From positions 18,685,441 through 18,749,440 of the forward strand of contig CM029386.1 of NCBI GenBank assembly GCA_017165825.1: a DNA stretch of 64,000 nt. The letters run 5' to 3'. Made by a program: the position numbers and the translations under genes. The notes under the pieces are model-generated. The model was not told the origin of the DNA. It worked only from the letters and a program-made list of their open reading frames with translations, and ran no database searches. Source of the DNA: Hepsetus odoe (taxonomy: Eukaryota; Chordata; Actinopteri; Characiformes; Hepsetidae). Below, one piece after another: positions 11,089-23,500 of this stretch (its first letter is position 1; the number at the start of each line of letters is the position of its first letter).

Positions 11089-12420
11089 TTAATCATCCAC
11101 ATCTATCTCAACATCTTCTTCTTCTTCAGAGCTGTGTTGACTTGTGTGGTCTGAGAGGGACCATGCGGGGGACAGACGCAATTTGTGTGCCAATTCCTGC
11201 TCGTGGTCCCGCTGAGAGGGGGCCTCTGGCCCCGAGAGGCCCCGGGTTCCATCTCCACTCCCCCCTAGGTCAGTGAGGTTGGCTGTTCTCTCCAGGGCTC
11301 TGGAGGACTCCACGTCCGCCTTCATTTCTTCCAGGTCTCGCTTTAATTTGGCCCGCCGGTTCTGAAACCAGGTGATGACCTGAGCATTGGTCAAACCCAG
11401 CTGCTGCGCTATCTGGTCTCGGTCTGCAGGCGACAGGTATCTCTGAAACAGGAAGCGCTTCTCCAGTTCGCAAAGCTGGTGGTTGTTGAATGCAGTCCTG
11501 GCCTTCCTGCGTTTTCTGGGGTGGATTCTCTGAGCAAACAGAGCCAGCTTTTCTCTTCCTGTAGGAAACAATCAAACCTTCAGAAATTTTGCCAAGATAA
11601 TACCTCTTAATAGATAAATTTTTTTGAAAGATTTTAGGGGAAAGGCGCAAATTTTACATAGTCTGTAAAGCCTAAAGGTTTAAAATGGAAAAGTAAATTT
11701 AGGAAGTCTTGAATCAGGGTAGAGTCAGTACATCTAAAATATTATTAAAGCAATGGAATATGGTGGGATTATATTCCTGCTCCAACTAAAGGACCTGAAG
11801 GTGTAATATTGAGGGAATCTAACCCAGTGAGATTAATGCCGTTTCTTATAGTTCACTTATTCCTGAGCTTAAGCAAGAGTCAGATTCAGCTCAAATGATG
11901 CATTTTATAAGTAGTAGTGGTATGGCAGTAAAAAACTAGCGTAATAGGTTAATTTTTGGTTTTGAATAGTCAATAAAATGGCCAGATTTCCTTTAATAAC
12001 ATCTGGTTCCTATCACCAAGACTGTAAAGATTTGAGTTGTCTTATTCCAACTAACAATTTAACATCACACCCCTCTAACTGTGTTCAAACAGATTGTTTT
12101 TTAGTCGTTTATTGGATTAACCTTGAATAAATCTTACCTCCTGCTGTTTGTGCTGTGCTCAGCTCCATGGCTCTGAAAGTGTTGTTGGTGAGCTCTTGCA
12201 GGGCATTGAGGGCTGAGTGCTCCTGAGTTCCTGCATGGTAGCCTTGCACCCTCAGGCTCCAGCTGATCGTCCTACAAGTGCTCCTCTGGATGGAGGGCTT
12301 GCTGAGGATGTCTGCGATGCTGAAAGGCGTAAGGGGTTTCAGCAGAACATGATCAGAGGAGTTCAACGTCCTGCTCTCATGAGGCACCTCACAAACTCCG
12401 AGGACCTCGGTGGACGTCAT
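11089..12420 (-). CDS. lbx2: Ladybird-type homeobox transcription factor, probably Lbx2
   Basis: This encodes a nuclear DNA-binding regulator of the ladybird (Lbx) class, known for roles in muscle-precursor and neural patterning. Two exons join in phase through a split glycine codon: 12420-12138 and 11558-11089, giving 250 aa. The donor is GAG/GTAAGA and the acceptor CCTACAG/GAAG. The start chosen is the first ATG (12420), giving MTSTEV, like the MTSKEE start of LBX1. Residues 28-39 (LKPLTPFSIADI) form the engrailed-homology-like repressor motif. The homeodomain is residues 111-170 (RTAF near its N-arm, WFQNRRAK in helix 3, N51 equivalent at 161), followed by the Lbx signature LKRDLEEMKADVES and an acidic tail ending EIDVDD. 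Class membership is firm. Assignment to lbx2 rather than lbx1 rests on homeodomain differences and on linkage with aplf and fbxo48, so it is less certain. Confidence 0.88.
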
Positions 12421-12840
12421 GATGTCCAAAGTGTGGCTGGTTTTGAAGGATTACAAGGAAATTAAGGTTTCAGGCTTTTTCAGTTCAGGATCAAGAAAAA
12501 GGTTGGGTCATTCCCAAATTAAGATATATATCCAGAGCTGCCAGGCAGGATGTCTCCAAAAGCAATGGACTAAGACAGTGTGGGATACAGTCACACTAAC
12601 TGACCTGTTAAGTTGCTTCAGGACTTTAAGAAATGTTATTAGATGCTGCCTGGTTTACTCCAGATGAAGATCTTGCTCCGCTCTTGTTCCTTGACTGTTT
12701 GCTTGCAGAGTGGAGTCTATTAATTGGCCTGCATGTAAAGTAGGAGGAGTCCTGTCCGACACATGGAGTTCCACAGGGTTCCTTTGCACAAGCAAACATA
12801 ATCAAACCAGCCAATGAAAAGAGGACGAATGCTTTCATTT

Positions 12841-13560
12841 GTATGAAGCAATGAATGAATGAATGAGTTTGTGTAAATAAGCAAGTATGTGAATACCTAA
12901 GATGATTACTAAGTAACGCATAATTACATGACAAAGTAGCTGAATATGTAAGTATGCATGTAAGTAAATAAGTGAGAAAATATATAAGGGCACATAAGTA
13001 AATAAATAAATTAGTAGGTAAGACATGACATAGTGGGAAAGCATGAAAGTGAGTAAATACATAAACAAGTAAATAATTCGTAAAGTGCAGATGTAAAAAT
13101 AAAGTATGTGAGTAATTGAGTAACCTTTTCAATTAATCAATTAAGTAAGTACTTGAACAAGTAACTAAGTAAATATGTTACAAACCATGTACAGTGAGTA
13201 AGCAAATAAATAGCTTAGTAAATAAGCATGTAAGTAAATAAATGAGTAAATACATAAGTAAAATAAGGAAGTAGCTAACAGTCTAGCAATTAAGTCAGCA
13301 TGTAATTAAATCCATAGGAAAATAAGTAGCTAAGAAACCATTTACAAGTATGTAAGAAAGGAAATAAAGAATAAATAAATGAGTAAAGAAGTCATATAAG
13401 GTCTAGAAGTCATATAAGAATATAGATCAAATCAATTGATCCGTGCTATCCGGGATAGCAGGTTCAATGTTTAAAATGTTCAGTACTTCATTATGCCCTG
13501 AAGTAATGATGTCTGTAAGTAAGTGGATAAGTAACATATATGCAAGTAAGCAAGCATTTT
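12841..13560. repeat. Degenerate AAGT/AAAT tetranucleotide tract
   Basis: About 700 bp dominated by diverged units such as AAGTAAATAAGTGAG, with very few C residues on the plus strand. It looks like an old expanded tetranucleotide array that has accumulated point changes. It lies 420 bp upstream of the lbx2 start codon. Confidence 0.7.
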
Positions 13561-13988
13561 AATAACTAAATAAACAATATGAATATGTGGACAGGTGCTG
13601 TACAACAAAAAAGCATTTGAAGTGCAGTTCGTGTTCATTTATGGTTTGGATAATATATCCAATATGGAACCTTCACATTACATTATCTTTAAACCTCAAA
13701 GTTCATCATACTCAGACATCTCTGCTCCAAACCATTTCAAATGTTGTTAGGGAACCCAACATGCTTTTTCTGACAAAAACATTGACTTTTCATTTTCAAG
13801 TATACACACACACACACACTTAGTGTCTTTTTTGTAGGGGAGCCCTCTGGCACCCTCACTCAGAGGAATATGGAAACTGCCACAACCTTGATGCAACAAT
13901 ACACACATCTCCCCAGTGTGTGCTCCATGGGGATCAGAGACAATGTCCTTTTAAACCCCATGGTGAGAGAGTCAGACGAGCAGGTCAC

Positions 13989-13990
<2 letters not shown>

Positions 13991-14021
<31 letters not shown>
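13991..14021. repeat. (AC)n microsatellite
   Basis: About 15 AC units. A shorter AC run lies at 13803-13820. Confidence 0.9.
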
Positions 14022-14027
<6 letters not shown>

Positions 14028-14329
14028 CCTGTGGACTGAATATATGGAATTATCTTGATGAATGAGGCTGTGCTAAAGCTGACCCCTAACTCATTTTGGC
14101 TTGACATCTTCTAAAGATCTGGGTGCTGTTTTTAATATCCTGCGCAGAAAAGCCTAAACTCACACTCAGGTAAAAGTACCCCCAATAATGAAGAACTACC
14201 AGGCTTCCACTGTAAATAAGAGCATCCAAAGAACTATAAAGGTATCCAGTCTGTCAAAATGGGAGCTCATTCATAATTCTTTCGTTTAAAATCTTCCCGT
14301 TCAGTGTGAACGTCTCAGCTAATGTTGTT

Positions 14330-14790
14330 TGATGTACTTTGCTGGGGAATCAGCTTATTGCTGCAAAAATACTATTTTATCCCAGTCAGACTCTCTTGTT
14401 TTGGTATATTGAGTAGATTAAATAAAAGAAATGGGAGCAAATGTTATACTGTGTGAGGTGGCAAAGTGCCTAAAGATGCATGGTTCTTGATAAAGGTTCT
14501 AGATGATCACCAGCCTGATCATCTGGAATCATCTGCACCCGTTTCTTCACTTCCTTAAGTTGGATGGATTTGTTTAGTATTGTGATTCATGCGTGGGTCA
14601 CTGTGTGGCTAAATAAACAAACAAAAAAACAACAATCCTCTGAAACTGCTCTGGCACAGGAGAAACAAAAACTTTCTCTTTGAGAAAGCCGGGAGAACTG
14701 TTCCTCAACAAAAACTTAAAAAAATGCAAGAAAGTCTGGCTCTTTGGAAGCAAAATATGAAGAAACTAAAATCTTCTTATAGAGCTTTTA
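14330..14790. mobile_element. Uninterrupted relative of the 8653-10551 element
   Basis: Shares ordered blocks with the flanks of the 8.65-10.55 kb element: GCAAAAATACT, then AAATGGGAGCAAATG, CCTGATCATCTGGAA, GGGTCACTGTGTGG, CAATCCTCTGAAACTG, GGGAGAACTGTTCCTCAA and AGCAAAATATGAAGAAA. It lacks the 1.35-kb insert. It serves as the empty-site reference for that insertion. Confidence 0.6.
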
Positions 14791-14831
14791 AACTGCTTAT
14801 TGGCCATTTTATCAGAAACACCATTCAGCAC

Positions 14832-15028
14832 AAGTGAAAGTGACCATTCTTGTCATTGTGCGTACACAGCACACAGTGAACCGCAACGAAACTACACCTC
14901 TGCATTTTACCCACACACACAAACACGTGCAGCAGGGGGCAGCTATTGAAAGCTCCTGGGGAGCAGTGATGGGGATGGTACCTGCTCAAGGGTACCTTGC
15001 TCCCTAACCACTAGGCCACCACTGGCCT
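14832..15028 (-). mobile_element. SINE family A, internally shortened
   Basis: Minus-strand copy running from AAGTGAAAGTGACCATTCTT to CACTAGGCCACCACTGGCC. The region between the polylinker-like GGTACC words and the head is shortened. Confidence 0.7.
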
Positions 15029-15129
15029 CATTTTATTTTTAATTTATTAATTTTCTTTTAGGGAAGTGAAAGTGACCATTTTTGTCAAGGTGACATTGAC
15101 ATGGTACTGTCCCATAATCCTCTTCTTTA

Positions 15130-15345
15130 TCCTTCCTCTTTTCCTCTTCCCCCACAGCTCCATCTTCAACATGATCCTCGTCTCTCCTCTGGACATGTCC
15201 AAACCAATGCAATCTCACTTCTTTGACTTTGTCTCCAAATTGTCCAACCTGAGCTGTCCATCTAATATACTCATTTCTAATCCTGTCCATCCTCGTCACA
15301 CCCAACAAGCATCTTCGACTCTGACGCCTCCAGCTAGTAGAGCAA
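15130..15345 (-). pseudogene. LINE reverse-transcriptase C-terminal relic
   Basis: On the minus strand a frame (15308 downward) reads LGVTRMDRIRNEYIR, then FGDKVKEVRLHWFGHVQRRD, the typical end of the reverse-transcriptase open frame of a common fish non-LTR element. The same segment occurs at 51340-52310. It is truncated and frameshifted and has no start or end of its own. Confidence 0.65.
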
Positions 15346-15429
15346 TATTATCCATTTTTAAAAAAAGCTTGCTTCGATGCTTACAGAACCTGCACCTATT
15401 GTTTATAATATATATAATATTGTAGACAC

Positions 15430-15459
15430 CAGTGTGTGTGTGTGTGTGTGTGTGTGTGC
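15430..15459. repeat. (GT)n microsatellite
   Basis: About 14 GT units immediately after the LINE relic. Confidence 0.9.
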
Positions 15460-15479
15460 ATATGTCTCCTCTGTATTTC

Positions 15480-16313
15480 ATGACAGTATCAATCTGGCTG
15501 AACGCTGCCCCATGTTGAGCCTTTCAGGCAGTGATCAATCACTGGCCTCGGCCGAAGCCTCTCGGACACTTTCATGAGCCAGGCTCAATAGCAGGGTTTT
15601 CATGAACACACTGAATTGTCCTGGTCTATAAACGAAGAAAGAGATAGATAGAAAGAGAGAGAGAGAAAGTGGGAGTCACAGTGGGACTGGATTGTCCTGC
15701 AATGAACATTTATATAGCAATTTTCTATATGTTTAACAAATGAACGGATAATACTCACTAGTAACTTGAATTAGAAAGAATTCAGAACTTACGTTACACC
15801 GAACATAGTTTCTGTCATAAAATAAAAGAGGAGCCTAACTTTGAACATTATCAGCTTAAAATTTGGGACAAACATCATGCCAACACTATATCTGACATCT
15901 GTTTTACTGAAGAAGAAAAAAAAAAACATTCTGTAAAAAATTCTGCATGGTTCGGTGATTTCATAACGTTCAGTGCATTTACTCATCTCCCCAGACCGGC
16001 TGCATATGATTCATTTATAAGGAGTGTTTCTGAGGCACAGTTTAAAGCAGCCAATCAGAACAGAGTTCAGACTTTAAGGTATAACAACAAAACCAGACTA
16101 GGAGAATAATGAGGTTAAAAATGTCAAATTAATTATGAATTGGAAATTTATGCATAAACCCTTTTAAAAGTGGATACCAGGGGGCACATTAAATACTAGT
16201 AAAGTAGTATTTAATAGTTTTTTTTTCACCAACCACATACACTGAGCATACACCAGTAACTGCACTCAAACTTAGTTATGTCCCAGTAACATCTTTAACT
16301 AACCACACACACA

Positions 16314-16353
<40 letters not shown>

Positions 16354-17190
16354 TAAGACAATAATGAATCCAGGAGTGTCTTTCTTCTCGTTTTAATGAA
16401 CTGGCCTCTTCCACACACTGACTCCATTTCCCCTTCACGCCTGTCCCCTCCATTGTCCCTCAAAAGCGCCTGAGCCACAAAGAGAAGCTACACATTAACA
16501 CGTCCTCCGGTGCGGCCCATTCACTCCTGCACCTCTCAGCTGTCCCGCAGAAGAACTGCATGAGTGAGGGGTTGATGGGGGGTCAGAGTACACTAAGTGC
16601 CCCACCACCGGAGTGCTGAAGAAGCGCTGGACAAAAGTCCTAGAGGATTGTAAAAACTGTCGCCAATTGCAATGATGGAGAGGGTGTTTAGTCACGAAGG
16701 ACAGCCAGCTGCAGCTACGCCTTCATCGCGTAGCGGCAGCTTACTCAGGACGTCTGTCTCTGTGGGGAGCGCTGGGCTGGCGGGGTGGGTTTTCAGAGCT
16801 TTGAAGGAAAGGTCAGAGGACAGAAATCTGGCAGGTAGGTGTGAGTGGAGGATGCTGGGTAAGCAAGATGTATTTGGGGCCATTGAGGGTCGCTTTGGAC
16901 GCCCGGTGAGACGTGTGGAGATGCACAAATGAACAAACACATGAATAGAGTTTAAAAGCATTACAGCAGTACTCCTTCCTAGGATTCAGAGTCGCCACTG
17001 CTTCATCTGCTGTAAACAAGCACCTACACCTGCTGATGAGGTACAGTGCTGTAAAGGAGTCCTGAGTCATGTCTCATTTCTACATATTTTGCTTCCAAAC
17101 AGCCAGACAGGCTTCCTGAAGGAGGTTTTTGGCTTTTAAGCAGTGTCAGTAAATTATTTCATAAATGTCATCTTATTTACAGCATGGTCG
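15480..17190. other. Spacer between the lbx2-like gene and get3
   Basis: Mostly single-copy-looking DNA with an (AC)n run at 16303-16351. A moderately GC-rich stretch at 16390-16900 has open frames on both strands, but none resembles a known family or shows exon boundaries. It could hold regulatory elements. Confidence 0.35.
16303..16351. repeat. (AC)n microsatellite
   Basis: About 24 AC units with one T interruption. Confidence 0.9.
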
Positions 17191-17199
17191 CCCGGATTT

Positions 17200-17500
17200 C
17201 ACGCGTTAAAGTGTGTAAAACGCGCTGGAGGGAAGGAGAAGGGACAGGCCTTCTGGAAGGTTCTCTCCCAGCGCCGCTGTGTTGGTTCGGTCCACCGCGG
17301 GGGGGTCGCACTTTGACTTCTCGTCATCCGCGGTGAGCCGGACTGAGCGCGTCGGGTTGGAAACTGCGCCGCACGGGCGCCATTTTGGATCTGATGGTTC
17401 CGTAAGCGTCGCGTTGGTGCCTCGACTTGCAGTTTGAGCCAAAATGTCGTCTCCCCTGCGATGATAAGTGGTACGGTCCGACGAGACGGCGTGTAACAAG
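17200..17500 (+). promoter_or_regulatory. CpG-rich get3 promoter and 5' UTR with YY1-like site and short uORF
   Basis: CpG-dense sequence directly before the get3 ATG, in sharp contrast to AT-rich flanks. GCGCCATTTTGG at 17377-17388 matches the YY1 core (CCATTTT). A short upstream frame ATG TCG TCT CCC CTG CGA TGA lies at 17444-17464 with A at -3, ending 36 bp before the main ATG. The transcription start cannot be fixed from sequence. Confidence 0.55.
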
Positions 17501-20500
17501 ATGGCAACCTCGCTGGAAGATGAGTTTGAGGATGCGCCCGATATAGAGCCGCTAGAGCCTACGCTGAAAAACATAATTGAGCAGAAATCCCTCAAATGGA
17601 TTTTCGTGGGCGGGAAAGGCGGAGTGGGGAAAACAACATGCAGGTAACTCCGCCACCACGGGAAATGTTTCTGAATGAAGCTAACCGTGGCTAGCCTTAG
17701 CTGTAGCGGGGCTGCGTCCCAATTACCTGCGCGCTCCCTACATAGTGCACTGCGTATGTCTTAAATAAAAGACTTCTTGAGGTTAACGGGGGTATAACAG
17801 GTGTCGTAATTCCGAAATGTAGGATTCAGCCAGGTGGAGACAATTCCCTAGGGGACACAAGGTGGACTGTTAATAGCGTAACCCATCTAGTTCACTAGGT
17901 AGGGCACAAGGAGACGTTGGGGATCGAGCCTCGTCGTGCTGTCAAAGCTGCCGTTGACAAATTAAGGTTTTTTTCGTTAGCTAATGTCATTTTACATTTC
18001 TTCACCTCGTTGTTAGTTTTTGGTGTATATTATTTTAGCTGATTTGGCTGCACTGAATCAGTAAGGCTGTAATAGCTAGTTTTCAAGCTAATGTAGGCTA
18101 CATGTAAACAATTAATTTTATGTGACTAAACACAGATGTGTGTCACATTTATTTATGTAAATATCTGAAACTCTTTACCATATGTTTACTAATTGGCTCC
18201 AGTTTTAGAAGCAGCTAGCATTATTTTGGCTTTCTAGCAGTAACAGGCACATGCAACAAGCTGTTGATGCTAAACTGTGCCACTAAAATGGCTTAACCAA
18301 CACACAGAGCTAAAGCCCTTCTTAATCTAACAGTAGGCCCAGTGTACTTTCAACAGGTCCTCAGATAACCCCAGTGTATGTTGCTTTCAACAGACTACAG
18401 TGACAATTTGTCATTGTGAAACAGCACACATTGAGCCACAGCAAAAGGTACCTCAGGGCAACCTGCTGGTCTGGGAGTGAATCCATGATCAGATGATCCA
18501 GATGTTCAAAGGTATCCGAGCACCCCTTCTTGGGCATAGGCGGCCTAGTGGTTAGGGACTAGGCCCCAAGATTGGAAGGTCGTGGATTCAAATCCCAGAC
18601 CAGTAGGTTGCCCTGAGGTACCCTTCAGCAAGGTACCGTCCCCATCACTGCTCCCCGGGTGCTTTCAACAACTGCCCCCCTGCTGCACGGTGTGTATGGG
18701 TTAAATGCAGGCCCCCAGAAAGCATCCTGACTAGACGCCCCACCTGGCCTTTAATGTAGAGAGGCAGCAGTTCAACTGCGAGCCCATTCCAGATGCCAGA
18801 GCTCATCACCCTGTCCCTAAGGGTGAACCTGCAGAGGACACACTTTTGCCACCAATCTTTTGGTCAGTGTCGATCATGATTATTCAGTGACTTTGGAGAC
18901 ATTTAGTTTTAAATGAAAGACAGATATTTATTTGCCATATTTCTAGGATTGTATCCATTAATCTTTTGGGTACTTCTTTGCTTCAGTGGGTATCTTTTTG
19001 TGCAGATTATTTTATTTTTTTTCATGCCTATAGGGGGTGGGAACATACATTAACTTCACCATAATAGTCCAATACAGCGGCTGCTGATCCATTTTACCCT
19101 CACTTGTTAATAAGACCCAGAGACACCTGAATTCCTTCTCTTGAGGAAGTAACTCTTTCCCAATGCAGAGGGTGGAAACCAAATTTTTTTTTTAACTGGT
19201 GAAGTACTATGGTCATGGATTTGGAAGTGCTGACCTTTAATTCCTTACAAATACACAGCGGATAGAATGGGACTTCAGTGGACAAGCTCGACATGAGCCT
19301 AAGGTCACCTTGCCTGAGACCAAGTGTCTAGAGGAGTATAAAGGACCCCAACACATGGATGAAAATCTGTGTTCTCTGGAGTGATGGACCTCCTTCTGAT
19401 TACCTTTTGGCATCAGGTTGGAGTTTAGGATACAGAGCTAAACGTCGCACAACAGTACCAAACCTCACTAATGCTCTTGACTCAGCGTGATCCAATCCTC
19501 ACAGTGAGTATTTAGTCTGAAGAAGAAGAGTAGATGGGGTTACTGCAGCAAAGGATGGATTAAAACTCTCAAAGAAGCACTGAACAAGCATGTAACCACA
19601 AACTGTTGAACCTATGGTTCGCTACCTGCACTTATTAATTTAGGTTTCATGCTACCTATTTGCAGCTCTCAGTGAACAGGCTTTGTTGAAGTGGAGTTGG
19701 TAACCCTTTTTTTTTTTTCCCCTGTATTGAAGCTGTAGTTTGGCTGTCCAGCTGGCTGCAGTAAGGGAAAGTGTCCTCATCATCTCTACAGACCCAGCAC
19801 ACAACATCTCTGATGCCTTTGACCAGAAGTTTTCTAAGGTCCCTACCAAAGTGAAGGGCTATGACAACCTCTTTGCCATGGTAAGTGTTCAGCGTTGCTT
19901 TTCATTTGATCTTAATGAGGGGTAGTGGTCTAGTTGTAGAATATTCGTCTACAGACCAAGAGGTCGCAGGTTTGATTCCCACGTCCAGCACTACCACCAA
20001 TGGGTTTCTGAGCAAAACCCTCAACCCCAAGTTGCTCCAGGGAGACTGTCCCTGTCATTAGGAACTGGAAGTTTAGTTTTTTTTTCTTTCTTTGTGTGCT
20101 CTCTGCTTGCTGTTTTATTTCTTGATATAACCAGATTGCTTAAAGAGGATTAATTTCCTCCTCTGACCACACAACTACAGACTCGATGCCCACCCTTATC
20201 TTTGTTTTAAGTTGACTCACTAACTCCACCTACCCACAGGTTCCTGGTTCCAAACCAGCAAAATTAGGTCCTGGTGTGGAGCCTTGTTCGTGACACCAAA
20301 ACATTCCGTGGAAAATGGGAACTGGATGTTGGGTATCACAGAAAAGGGCTTTAAACTCATGGGGGGGGGGAAAAAAAAAAAACTCACTTTCTTGTTTATA
20401 CCATTAACATGAACACAGTATTATGGCAGGTATTAAGGTGATCTCCACCCTAAAGGATGATTAAAGAGATGCAGAAAAAGCTGAGTAACCCTCAGATAAA

Positions 20501-23500
20501 TATTTATTACTACTTCAGGCATTTAAAATGTGATCCTGAATAAGACTAACAGGTCAAAGACCATTAAAGACCTTTAGATAATGATGAAGTTCTTTGCCAC
20601 CAGACAAGGGGGAGGTTGAGACTATGGGTGCATACAGGCTGCTCTTAAGGCAAACCCTTCTTTTCTGTCTTTGTAGGAGATTGACCCGAGCCTGGGTGTG
20701 GCAGAGCTTCCAGATGAATTCTTCGAAGAGGACAACATGCTGAGCATGGGCAAGAAAATGATGCAGGAGGCCATGAGTGCCTTTCCAGGCATTGACGAGG
20801 CCATGAGCTACGCTGAGGTCATGAGGTCTGATACCCAAGCAAACACTGACTCCATGGCATTAAGGCCAGCAATTCTTGAATACACAAAAAGCTGCTGTAA
20901 AGTAGTATTAAAAACATAATGGTTACAATAGTAGTTAAGCTTTTTTTTTTTCCCAGTCTAATTTTGCTACACATTAAATGTTTAGACATTTCTGTACAAT
21001 TCCGAAATTTGCGAGAATGGCTTTGGCAAAATCATTTTCTTTGCAGTGGTGGTTATAGCAATCATCACAAACATCACAACACCCTGCATGTACCCCTCAA
21101 CAATGAATCGAATAAAATATGGAGCAATTAAAAATAAATAAATAAATAAATAAAAAAATAGGTGACAATAGCAAGAAAAAATAGTGTGTGTTAACTTGAT
21201 GAGAGATGGTCATTAAATCTGGTTCCTATCACTACCATTGTATACAATTCGGAGTGGCAAAGTTTCTCATAAATCAATAGTTTTACATGAAGCCTCTCGC
21301 TCACTTTACATGTTAATCCTGTACATCAAATCACCAAACTTTGGGACAGGCCACTAGGTGGTGCAAATGGTTTGGTATAACCTGCACCAATGTTTAATCA
21401 ATGCTTGAATCACTTTTTTCCTGTTTCAATTTGATATGTTGCAGGTTAGTGAAAGGCATGAATTTCTCAGTGGTAGTTTTTGACACTGCTCCCACGGGCC
21501 ACACGCTGCGTCTGCTCAACTTCCCCACTATAGTAGAGCGCGGCCTGGGCCGCCTAATGCAGATCAAAAACCAGATCAGCCCCTTCATTTCCCAGGTATG
21601 GACTACTGCATGTAGTAAGTACTGTAAGACCGAATGCAGATGCAGAACATGTTAAACATTAGTACAAGCAACTGAAATCAGAAAAATTAAAATGCAGAAA
21701 CTTTTTATTGACCTTTTGCAGTTGAGAAAAACCAATGATAAGAACAATACACTGAGCATTTTTACATTATTACTTTTGAAAGTATTATAATTGATAATAC
21801 AGTAGTTAATGATACCCTTGCAAAATAAATGTTATGGTCACCTCCTAAATGATCCATCATAAATAATATTAGTAAAAGTTACCAGTGTATTTGTGGAGGA
21901 GTTATGGTAGGTATTCTAAGATTGTGATTTTAATGCACTTCTGTAGATGTGTAACATGTTGGGTCTGGGAGACATGAATGCAGACCAGCTGGCCTCAAAA
22001 TTGGAGGAGACGCTTCCTGTTATCCGCTCAGTCAGCGAGCAGTTTAAGGACCCGGTGAGTAAACGGCCAAAGTTGCCAAATATTTAAAAGGAATGAGCCA
22101 TGTAATTATCCCTGTTTACATTATAGTTTTCCATTGAACAGTCTTATTGCTGACAGTCAGCGTTTTACGCAGGAAGTGCAGGGGTGTTGCTGTACCACTT
22201 TTTGAGTGATACTACAAATTTCCAAAAGATTCTCCCACTCTGCTTAATCACTAATCTATGAGGACAAACAAACAGTAAACTTTGAAATCCCTGTTTCAAA
22301 TTGGAGAGTGGGAAACTTGGAAAACGAGAAGGTCCTGGGTTCGTTTCCCAGGCAGAATGGTCTGGCTCCTTCCTGTGTGGAGTTTGCATGTTCTCTCCAT
22401 GTCTGTGTGTGTTTCCTACCACCGTCCAAAGACGTGCACATCAGGTGGATTGGAGATGCTAAGTTGGGCGTGTGTGTGAGAGAGTGTGTTTGTCTGTGTT
22501 TGTCTGTGTCTGTCCTGTGATGGACTGGTGACCTGTCCAGGGTATTTCCCCACCTTTTCGCCCCGTGAAAGCATGAAACATTTACAGAAGCAAATGATAA
22601 TTTAACTATATGTATCTTGTATGTAGTGCTGAAAGCTGGAGGCAGTTTTTCCAGTTGTCCAGCTGTCTCCTGCCAGAACTATACTTAAACACTTTTACAC
22701 TTCCAGTCATACCAAACTGTTAGGGAAAGCATCCCCTATCACCGTAACCTTGGTTCAGCCCTGCAGAGTAAGAACTGATATATTCAGGTATTGCTCTTTA
22801 AAATATATTCATTTGTAATACCTTTCGTTATTAAACACTATAGTAGTTTTAAAAGGAATAATACAATTCAATTCTCAAATTTCAAGTTTCTTAAATGTTA
22901 CAAACTCACAAGCAATTAATACAGAGCAAGCCACTTATATACTTCAAACTGCCACATCGAGCGCTAACCAGCTGTGCTCTTTCTCGCTGCACTAAACAGG
23001 AGCAGACGACGTTCATCTGCGTGTGCATTGCAGAGTTCCTGTCTCTGTACGAGACGGAGCGGCTGATCCAGGAGCTGGCCAAGTGTCGCATAGACACACA
23101 CAACATCATCGTCAACCAGCTCGTGTTCCCAGACGTAGAGAGGCCGTGCAAGATGTGCGAGGCCAGGCACAAGATCCAGTCCAAATACCTGGACCAGGTG
23201 AGGGGCAGATCGTGTGTCCTGCATACAGAGGTTGTAATCTGCAGCACTCTTTTTGCAGCACTGGTTTAGTAAATAATAATATGTAAAGAACGTGAACGTG
23301 AACACCCCTCTCCGAATAGTGACTCGCCTGAAAACTTCTGTCAATGTAAACCTGCAAGTCCTCCTTCAGACTCCTGTACTTCAGCTCATGTCTACTGCAA
23401 ATCTGTCACTAACGGATGTGTGATAATTTTAACCTGTGTGTTTCAGATGGAGGATCTCTATGAAGATTTCCATATAGTTAAACTGCCTCTGCTGCCTCAC

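Larger units (their letters stand above)
12421..14330. other. Spacer upstream of the lbx2-like gene
   Basis: Holds the presumed lbx2 promoter (not resolved; an AT-rich TATATATC word lies near 12525), the degenerate AAGTAAAT-type tract at 12841-13560, and AC repeats at 13803 and 13991. No other exon is supported. Confidence 0.4.

Noticed and set aside
12841..13132. Minus-strand frame of 168 codons upstream of the lbx2-like gene
   Set aside because: Mostly a translation of the tetranucleotide tract (LIYLFTYVPL-type peptide); low complexity rather than a membrane protein.
16495..16961. Possible exons upstream of get3 in a GC-richer stretch
   Set aside because: Frames on both strands, none with known domains or convincing acceptor-donor pairs.
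17206..17595. Minus-strand frame of 129 codons over the get3 promoter and exon 1
   Set aside because: Antisense shadow of a CpG-rich first exon; no motifs and no splice signals of its own.
22964..23344. Minus-strand frames of 113-126 codons over get3 exon 6
   Set aside because: Shadows of the strongly conserved get3 exon on the plus strand.
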